Shown here piece by piece: positions 22,628 to 27,968 of a stretch of 27,968 bases of DNA. Every line of letters begins with the position of its first letter. Position 1 is the first letter of the stretch. This DNA is from CAZDXJ01 sp964509475 (GTDB lineage Bacteria; Pseudomonadota; Gammaproteobacteria; Methylococcales; Methylomonadaceae). The notes below the pieces were generated by a model. That model made no database searches. It was given only the letters and a program-made list of their open reading frames with translations, and was not told the origin of the DNA. The translations under genes were made by a program, and so were the position numbers. The stretch covers positions 1 to 27,968 of the forward strand of contig CAZDXJ010000033.1 of the NCBI GenBank assembly GCA_964509475.1. The letters are read 5' to 3'.

Positions 22628-24934
22628 TCACGAGTCGATAACGCCCATCCCATTTCCAACCCATACCGGCCAATTCCAATAATGCCGGTTACTGTTCCGG
22701 TAACCTTGTATTCGATAAGCCCCATTTTCCATAAAAACATCGATTGCGCCCTGCCGGGCCGTATTTAAATATTGGATTCCCAAATGCCGGTAGCGCATCA
22801 GGGTTTCGTTATGCGGATGCTTGAAACGGTTTTTATAACCCGCTGAAATGAGTACCGTCCTGGGCTGAACCTGAGCTAAAAACGACTCCGAGGAAGACGT
22901 ATCGCTGCCATGATGAGGCGCAACCAGAATATCGGCCTGCAATTGTCCTGACCAGGTTTGTACAAGCCATTGTTCAGCCCGGCGTTCAATGTCGCCGGTC
23001 AACAAGATACGACCTGATGCCGAGATAATTTGCAAAACACAGGAATTATCATTATCCGATATAAAGGCCGGCTTGGGTGGCCCCAGTATGCGAAACCTGA
23101 CCCTATCCCAAACCCAGGACTGGCCGGATTGACAACGCCGGGCCCGGCCCTCGATTTTTTCAGGAATACTGCTGATAATCCGGCCGACAGGAACAGCCTG
23201 CATAACAGAGGCAGCACCACCGATATGATCGATATCACCATGACTGATCAACAAGGTATCAATCCGCTTGCGTCCCTGATAACGCAAAAAAGGTAACACC
23301 ACATTTTTGCCCATATCGAATTTTTCCGACAGGCGCGTACCCGTGTCATAAAGCAAAACATGGTTTTGGGTTTGCACAACAACCGACAGACCTTGCCCGA
23401 CATCCAGCATTGTCAATCGTACAGACCCTGCCGGCAACGGCTGGGGCTTTGTAAAAAATAACGGTGCCATCAGCAGCACCCCCAAATGACGTCCCGGCAA
23501 ACCTCTTGGCATTAACAGGATCAAAGCACCAGCCGTTGCCAATAACACTATCCACAAACCTGGTGCCGGCGTTTGTATGCTGATAAACGGTAATTGGCCA
23601 AAATACTGCAACACACTGTAAAACAATCGCAGGCCCTGTTCCAATCCCTGGAAAAGCACTGTCGCCACCCCCTGATGAAATGGCAACACACAGACGGTCA
23701 AAAGCACCAACGGGACAATAACAAAGCTCATCAGCGGTACAGCGATAAAATTCGCCAACGGTGCAAGCAATGAAGCCTGCTGAAAAAACAACAGCAAAAG
23801 CGGCATCAGTCCAATCGAAGTGACACTGTTGATTTTTAACAAGGCCAGCCCTTTTGCATCCGTAGCCTGTCTGCCATGCAAAACATAAAAAATCAAGGCA
23901 ACTGCGGCAAATGACAACCAAAATCCAGGCGTTAACACGGCCAGGGGATCAAAAAGCAATACGATAAAAAAAGCTAAGGCAATTGTGACAACCGGCCGGC
24001 TGTGACGCCGCCAGATTATCGCCAGCATCACGACCGACAACATAATGAGCGCACGCAAGGTACTCAAGGAAAAGCCGGCCAAAAGCGCATAAAAACAACT
24101 GGCACCCAAAGCGCACAAGGCCGCAACCGTTGGTGGCGAAACCGTCAACAAACCTGAAAACGCCCACAGGCGCAGGCTGATAAAATAAACCAGTCCGGCA
24201 ATCAGGCCGATATGCAAACCCGAAATGGCAAACAAATGCACGGTTCCGGTTGTACGCAACAAGGTCCACTGCGCCTCGGTGATATGCTGGCGATCGCCGA
24301 TGATCAGGGCTTGTACAAAGCCCAGCATAGGGCTGTTTTTGAGGATTGCTGAAATACGCCAGGACAAATGCTGTCGCCAGCGGTCAATATTGAATAATCC
24401 AGCAGCATTGGCATTCAGCAATAGCGGTGGTGGTTTTTTGCGCACATAACCGGTCGCGCCGATATGCTTGCGGAACAACCATTTTTCATAATCGAAGCCC
24501 CCCGGATTCAAGTTTCCATGCGGCCGTTTCAAACGCACGTTAAAGCGCCAACGCTGCCCGGGTTGTACCTTCTCATCGGGATAAAACCAACTTATACGGA
24601 TTTTATCGGGCAGCCCGTGTTTTGTTTGCGCCTTGTCCAACAACAAATCGAAACGCACTTGCCGCGCATCGGTTCGGGGCAAACCAACAATAACGCCACT
24701 CAGCAAAATATCCTGATTTTCCAGATCGGGTGACAACAGGGTTGCCAACTGCGTTTGGGCAATCCAGGCGGCCCACAAAAAACCACCGGCATAAAACACC
24801 AGCCGCCAATATCGAAAAACAATACCCACAATGACGACAAAAGCGGCACCGGCCAGCGCAGATTGTGCGGGTAACACGGCAAAAGTCTGCAAGCTCAAAA
24901 TACCGACCGCAAACCATAGCGCATAGTGCACCAC
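22628..24934 (-). CDS. comEC: DNA internalization/competence protein ComEC/Rec2
   Basis: ComEC forms the inner-membrane channel for single-stranded DNA uptake in natural transformation. The 768-residue protein has an N-terminal DUF4131-like part with NLNPGGFDYEKWLF (141-154), a competence domain with HLFAISGLHIGL (233-244) and many membrane helices. A C-terminal metallo-beta-lactamase-like domain has LDVGQG (510-515), SHGDIDHIGG (564-573), LLTGDIE and APHHGSD. All are intact, including the metal-binding HxDxDH. The start is GTG at 24934, and a second GTG follows immediately. It is 20 bases downstream of lolD on the same strand. Other competence genes are not visible. Confidence 0.94.
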   Translation of the reverse strand: MVHYALWFAVGILSLQTFAVLPAQSALAGAAFVVIVGIVFRYWRLVFYAGGFLWAAWIAQTQLATLLSPDLENQDILLSGVIVGLPRTDARQVRFDLLLDKAQTKHGLPDKIRISWFYPDEKVQPGQRWRFNVRLKRPHGNLNPGGFDYEKWLFRKHIGATGYVRKKPPPLLLNANAAGLFNIDRWRQHLSWRISAILKNSPMLGFVQALIIGDRQHITEAQWTLLRTTGTVHLFAISGLHIGLIAGLVYFISLRLWAFSGLLTVSPPTVAALCALGASCFYALLAGFSLSTLRALIMLSVVMLAIIWRRHSRPVVTIALAFFIVLLFDPLAVLTPGFWLSFAAVALIFYVLHGRQATDAKGLALLKINSVTSIGLMPLLLLFFQQASLLAPLANFIAVPLMSFVIVPLVLLTVCVLPFHQGVATVLFQGLEQGLRLFYSVLQYFGQLPFISIQTPAPGLWIVLLATAGALILLMPRGLPGRHLGVLLMAPLFFTKPQPLPAGSVRLTMLDVGQGLSVVVQTQNHVLLYDTGTRLSEKFDMGKNVVLPFLRYQGRKRIDTLLISHGDIDHIGGAASVMQAVPVGRIISSIPEKIEGRARRCQSGQSWVWDRVRFRILGPPKPAFISDNDNSCVLQIISASGRILLTGDIERRAEQWLVQTWSGQLQADILVAPHHGSDTSSSESFLAQVQPRTVLISAGYKNRFKHPHNETLMRYRHLGIQYLNTARQGAIDVFMENGAYRIQGYRNSNRHYWNWPVWVGNGMGVIDS

Positions 24935-24954
24935 CGTCCACCCTTCCGATGAGA

Positions 24955-25632
24955 TTACTTGAGCAAACCGTCTTCCATATGCAACACGGTATCCATTTTT
25001 TTTGCCAACTCCAGGTCATGGGTAACGATTAAAAAACTCACATTGAGTTCCCGGTTCAGTTCCAACATTAGCTGATAAACCTGATCTGCGGTTTTGCTGT
25101 CCAGATTGCCGGTGGGTTCATCGGCCAACACACATTTAGGCTGATTGACCAACGCCCGGGCAACGGCCGCGCGTTGACGCTCTCCCCCCGACAACTCTCC
25201 GGGTTTATGCTGCAGCCGGTGTTGCAAACCCACACGTTGCAGCAATTCAATCGCCTTTTGCCGCGCCGATTTCACCGCATAACCGCCGATCAGCAAGGGC
25301 ATGGCCACATTCTCCAGTAGCGTAAATTCACCCAGTAAATGGTGAAATTGATAAATGAACCCAAGCGAACGATTACGCAATTTCCCCAAACGGCGTTCAT
25401 TGATTTTATCCAATACCACGCCATCCAGTACCACCTCACCCGAACTGGGTTTTTCCAAACCGCCCAATAAATGCAGTAGTGTGCTTTTGCCCGAACCCGA
25501 TGCCCCCATAATCGCGACCCGCTCACCGAGCTCAATGCGTAAATTGACGCCTTTTAAAACTTCGACATCCAGATCACCCTGCTGATAACGTTTGCTCAAA
25601 TGGCTGCAGCGCAGAATACTGTCATCATTCAT
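24955..25632 (-). CDS. lolD: Lipoprotein-releasing ABC transporter ATPase LolD
   Basis: LolD powers extraction of outer-membrane lipoproteins from the inner membrane to LolA. The 225-residue protein has Walker A GASGSGKST (43-51), the Q-loop YQFHHLLGEFTLLENV (94-109, the LolD-type insertion), signature LSGGERQR (147-154), Walker B CVLADE (167-172) and the H-loop VTHD. The start ATG at 25632 lies in the end of the permease gene with an eight-base overlap. The longer frame to 25803 is rejected because it is entirely inside the permease gene. The order permease-lolD-comEC is seen here. Confidence 0.95.
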   Translation of the reverse strand: MNDDSILRCSHLSKRYQQGDLDVEVLKGVNLRIELGERVAIMGASGSGKSTLLHLLGGLEKPSSGEVVLDGVVLDKINERRLGKLRNRSLGFIYQFHHLLGEFTLLENVAMPLLIGGYAVKSARQKAIELLQRVGLQHRLQHKPGELSGGERQRAAVARALVNQPKCVLADEPTGNLDSKTADQVYQLMLELNRELNVSFLIVTHDLELAKKMDTVLHMEDGLLK

Positions 25633-26869
25633 AACGCAATACCTCGGCCGGATTGACCTTGGCCGCTTGCCAGGCCGGATAAAACGTTGCCAGCAATGCA
25701 AGTCCGAAGGCCATAACCGCAATCCGGTAAACATCGAACCAATCCAGTTTGGACGGCAGCTCACTGATATAATACACATCGGCCGCCAAAAACTGCACAT
25801 CAAAAAGACGCTCTATCGCGGGTACAATCGTTTCCACATTCAAAGCCAGCAAGACACCACCAACTGTACCCAGCAAGGTGCCAACCGCACCAATAATCGC
25901 ACCCAGAATAATGAATATGCCCATAACCTGTCCGGGTGATAAACCCTGGGTGCGCAAAATAGCGATATCACCGCGTTTGTCGGTCACCACCATCACCAGT
26001 GTCGAAACGATATTAAACGCCGCAACCGCGACAATTAGCAACAAAATAATAAACATCACCCGTTTTTCGGTTTTGACGGCGCGAAAAAAATTACTGTGCG
26101 ACCGGGTCCAGTCACTGACCCGGTAGTAACGAAAATCTTGCGCCAGCGAACGACTGATAGCGGGCGCATTGAACAAATCGTCCAGCTTCAAGCGCAAGCC
26201 GGAAACCGCATCACCCAAACGAAACAGTTTTGCCGCATCGTTTATGTGAATGATCGCCATGTTGCGGTCATATTCATACATGCCAACCTTGAAAATGCCA
26301 ACAACGGTAAAACGGCGCAATCTGGGCAAAATGCCAGCCGGCGTCGAATTCAACTGAGGGCTGATTACGGTCACCTTGTCACCGGGAATGACGCCCAAAT
26401 AGCTGGCCAACTCCGCGCCCAATACAATCCTGAAATCACCGGCTTTTAGCTGCGTCAGTTGACCGGCAATCATTTTTTCGGCAATTTCCGATACCTGTGG
26501 CTCCAATTCGGGCAATACGCCGCGCAACAAGCTGCCACTCACCCGCCGGTCAGCATTGATCATTACCTGACCGCGCACAAAGGGCGCGCTGCCCATGACA
26601 TGCGGGCGATGTTCGATTTTTTGTTGTAAACTCCGCCAACCCGTCAACTTGCCATAATAACCAGTGATTGTCGTATGCGAAGTCATGCCCAAAATGCGTT
26701 CGCGCAATTCCGCTTCAAAACCATTCATCACCGACAAAACGGTAATCAGCGCGGTAACACCCAGGGCAATACCCAATATAGAAGTCAGGGTAATAAATGA
26801 AATGAACTGAGTGCGCCGTTTGGCCCGGGTATATCGCAATCCGATATACAGGATAAGAGGTTTGAACAT
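25625..26869 (-). CDS. lolC: Lipoprotein-releasing ABC permease LolC/LolE family
   Basis: This 414-residue inner-membrane permease resembles LolC/LolE: N-terminal IGLRYTRAKRRTQFISFI, then GVTALITVLSVMNGFEAELRERILGM, a large periplasmic domain, and three C-terminal helices ending in the family tail NPAEVLRYE. The topology (one N-terminal helix, periplasmic domain, three helices) is typical. Only one permease is linked to lolD here, whereas E. coli has lolC-lolD-lolE. A homodimeric LolF-type permease is therefore possible, although a second gene may exist elsewhere. It starts 15 bases downstream of fur and overlaps lolD. Confidence 0.92.
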   Translation of the reverse strand: MFKPLILYIGLRYTRAKRRTQFISFITLTSILGIALGVTALITVLSVMNGFEAELRERILGMTSHTTITGYYGKLTGWRSLQQKIEHRPHVMGSAPFVRGQVMINADRRVSGSLLRGVLPELEPQVSEIAEKMIAGQLTQLKAGDFRIVLGAELASYLGVIPGDKVTVISPQLNSTPAGILPRLRRFTVVGIFKVGMYEYDRNMAIIHINDAAKLFRLGDAVSGLRLKLDDLFNAPAISRSLAQDFRYYRVSDWTRSHSNFFRAVKTEKRVMFIILLLIVAVAAFNIVSTLVMVVTDKRGDIAILRTQGLSPGQVMGIFIILGAIIGAVGTLLGTVGGVLLALNVETIVPAIERLFDVQFLAADVYYISELPSKLDWFDVYRIAVMAFGLALLATFYPAWQAAKVNPAEVLRYE

Positions 26870-26884
26870 GCAAAATCTCTGGAA

Positions 26885-27310
26885 TCAATCCGTTTTTGTA
26901 TTTCTGCAGTTTTCACATAAACCATAGAGATACAAACAATGATCGGTCAATTCATAATTAAGTGATTTGGCAATTTCCCGCTGCCTGGATTCTATGGTTT
27001 CATCATTGAATTCATCAACCCGGTTACATTTCACGCACATGATATGATCATGATGTCCACCCCGGTTCAATTCAAACACGGAATTGCCGCCTTCAAAATG
27101 ATGTCGGCAAACCAAACCCGCTGCTTCAAACTGCGTCAGAACCCGATAAACCGTCGCCAAACCAATTTCTTCATTCTCGTCGATCAGAATTTTATAAACC
27201 TTTTCTGCCGTCAAATGCCGCTCATTGGTTTGTTTTTCAAGAATTTCCAAAATCTTCACACGCGGCAGCGTGACTTTCAAACCGGCATTTCTTAGATCAT
27301 GTGATTCCAT
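26885..27310 (-). CDS. fur: Ferric uptake regulator Fur
   Basis: Fur is a metal-sensing repressor of iron uptake genes. The 141-residue protein has a winged-helix part with LKVTLPRVKILEILE, HLTAEKVYKIL and LATVYRVLTQFEAAGLV. The metal-binding HHFEGG, HHDHIMC and CVKCNRVDEF (Cys92, Cys95) follow, with a second CENC pair at 132-135. These features fit Fur rather than Zur or PerR. It is upstream of the Lol genes on the same strand, 15 bases apart, so it probably leads that transcript. No clear Fur box (GATAATGATWATC-like) was found in its own upstream region. Confidence 0.95.
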   Translation of the reverse strand: MESHDLRNAGLKVTLPRVKILEILEKQTNERHLTAEKVYKILIDENEEIGLATVYRVLTQFEAAGLVCRHHFEGGNSVFELNRGGHHDHIMCVKCNRVDEFNDETIESRQREIAKSLNYELTDHCLYLYGLCENCRNTKTD

Positions 27311-27323
27311 ATTCTAAAATCCT

Positions 27324-27352
27324 GAAAAATAATTTAACCATCCCGCTGTCAA
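27324..27352 (-). promoter_or_regulatory. fur: Candidate fur promoter
   Basis: On the minus strand TTGACA (complement of 27347-27352) is a perfect -35 box, 37 bases before the fur ATG. The AT-rich stretch 15-16 bases further (TATTTT-like) is a weak -10. Confidence 0.35.
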
Positions 27353-27418
27353 CACATCTTGCCAACTGTACGGAGAATCTATTGTATCTGTTTTTTCAGC
27401 TTATGACAGGACAGTTTT

Positions 27419-27448
27419 TTGACAATCAGCCCAATAAAATCGTATTAA
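27419..27448 (+). promoter_or_regulatory. Candidate promoter with no gene downstream
   Basis: TTGACA at 27419-27424 is followed 18 bases later by TATTAA at 27443-27448. It points toward the intron remnant. No credible coding region follows, so a small RNA, an outward-facing element promoter or chance are options. Confidence 0.3.
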
Positions 27449-27593
27449 AACTCCGAATACATCAAGAAAATACAAAAATGCTGACAAGTTGGGCGTTCAT
27501 TCGCTACCAATTGCCAACCATGGAAAGTTCAGAAAAAGCGATATGCAACTTCGTGTTAAGCGCTACATCCATGTAACTTTCCGCCCGCCCCTG

Positions 27594-27665
27594 ATCAAGG
27601 TAGAACAGCCAGTCCCCCGACTGCCCCTCACAGACCCCAGCGTGCGGAATTAGCGCACTGGGCTC
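27594..27665 (-). mobile_element. Group II intron 3' remnant (domains V and VI)
   Basis: On the minus strand 27665-27633 reads GAGCCCAGTGCG, a seven-base loop, CGCA, a two-base CG bulge and CTGGGGTC. This is the domain V form with the AGC triad and 3' bulge. Next comes CAGTCGG-GGGA-CTGGCTG, a seven-pair stem like domain VI, then TTCTACCTTGAT with a possible bulged branch-point A and an AY-type 3' end near 27594. No reverse transcriptase frame lies on the 5' side (27666-27968) inside the window, so the piece is orphaned. It has one departure from consensus: a G opposite the G of the triad. Confidence 0.7.
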
Positions 27666-27968
27666 TTCTAAACGGATCGTTTCGCACTTCGCTACACTTT
27701 TCGTAACTACTAAGCGAAAATAAAAAAGTTCTTGACAGATTTTTTGCCTGTTTTTTGTAATTTTTAGCACTCTGATCGAAGGCCGCTAAATTCATCCATT
27801 AATGCCCCGCTATCAGTAGTCACCGACAAACGCCTTACGATCCCGAATAATTTTTTAATCGCCTTACACCGGTTTACAACGAGGAAAATTCAGCTTTTAA
27901 AACCCATAAGATAATGGGTCTATGAAGAATAGAGTGGGTAATATATTCTAACCGATCGAATATCATAT
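27666..27968. other. Non-coding AT-rich end of window
   Basis: No credible gene is seen. A TTGACA at 27732-27737 with TGTAAT 18 bases later (27756-27761) is a promoter-like pair on the plus strand. ACCCAT (27902-27907) and ATGGGT (27914-27919) form a small hairpin. The reading frame on the minus strand from 27770 to 27504 is an accident of the intron structure. Confidence 0.4.

Noticed and set aside
24955..25803. Longer lolD starting at 25803
   Set aside because: The extra 57 codons lie wholly inside the permease gene and do not resemble LolD; MNDDSILRC at 25632 is the family-like start.
27504..27770. 88-residue minus-strand frame near the window end
   Set aside because: It translates the group II intron domain V/VI region; its apparent peptide comes from structured RNA sequence and not a gene.

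Overview
The window looks like chromosomal DNA from a gammaproteobacterial methanotroph (order Methylococcales). This is an inference from gene content. A eukaryote-type squalene epoxidase sits head to head with an oxidosqualene cyclase, a pairing known mainly from Methylococcus-like methanotrophs and a few other bacteria. The surrounding housekeeping genes (moaDEC, alaC, hom, thrC, recJ, sdhCDAB-sdhE, comEC, lolD, fur) are of gammaproteobacterial type. No methane oxidation gene, rRNA, tRNA or CRISPR array is visible.

Layout. 1-300: decayed start of a DUF2797 gene (minus). 338-1519: molybdopterin operon moaD-moaE-moaC (plus), then a convergent spacer with two strong palindromes. 1722-9297: minus-strand chain recJ, polyprenyl-phosphate glycosyltransferase, GtrA/PMT fusion, second PMT-type transferase, second family 2 glycosyltransferase and VTT membrane protein, mostly overlapping or a few bases apart; apparently a lipid-linked sugar system for the envelope. 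9357-12989: thrC, hom and alaC (minus). 13104-17995: the sterol locus, with a 5'-nucleotidase and squalene epoxidase on minus and the oxidosqualene cyclase on plus, sharing a divergent control region. 18069-21954: complete succinate dehydrogenase operon with two assembly factors, an SDHAF4-like protein first and SdhE last. 21992-22582: DUF2238 membrane protein with an apparent AUC start. 22628-27310: minus-strand fur, Lol permease, lolD and comEC. 27311-27968: non-coding, with orphan promoter-like sites and a group II intron 3' remnant.

Functionally, the epoxidase makes oxidosqualene and the cyclase folds it to a sterol. Its specificity residues match accurate lanosterol synthases (Asn/Val), but on a Tyr background typical of plant enzymes. 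In the sdh operon the SDHAF4-like gene carries an in-frame pair of identical 28-bp repeats with a 60-bp period, which adds translated repeat sequence to the protein's N-terminal half. These, the AUC start and the intron remnant are the most unusual signals. I did not see a complete new defence or biosynthetic system beyond the sterol and envelope-glycosylation loci.
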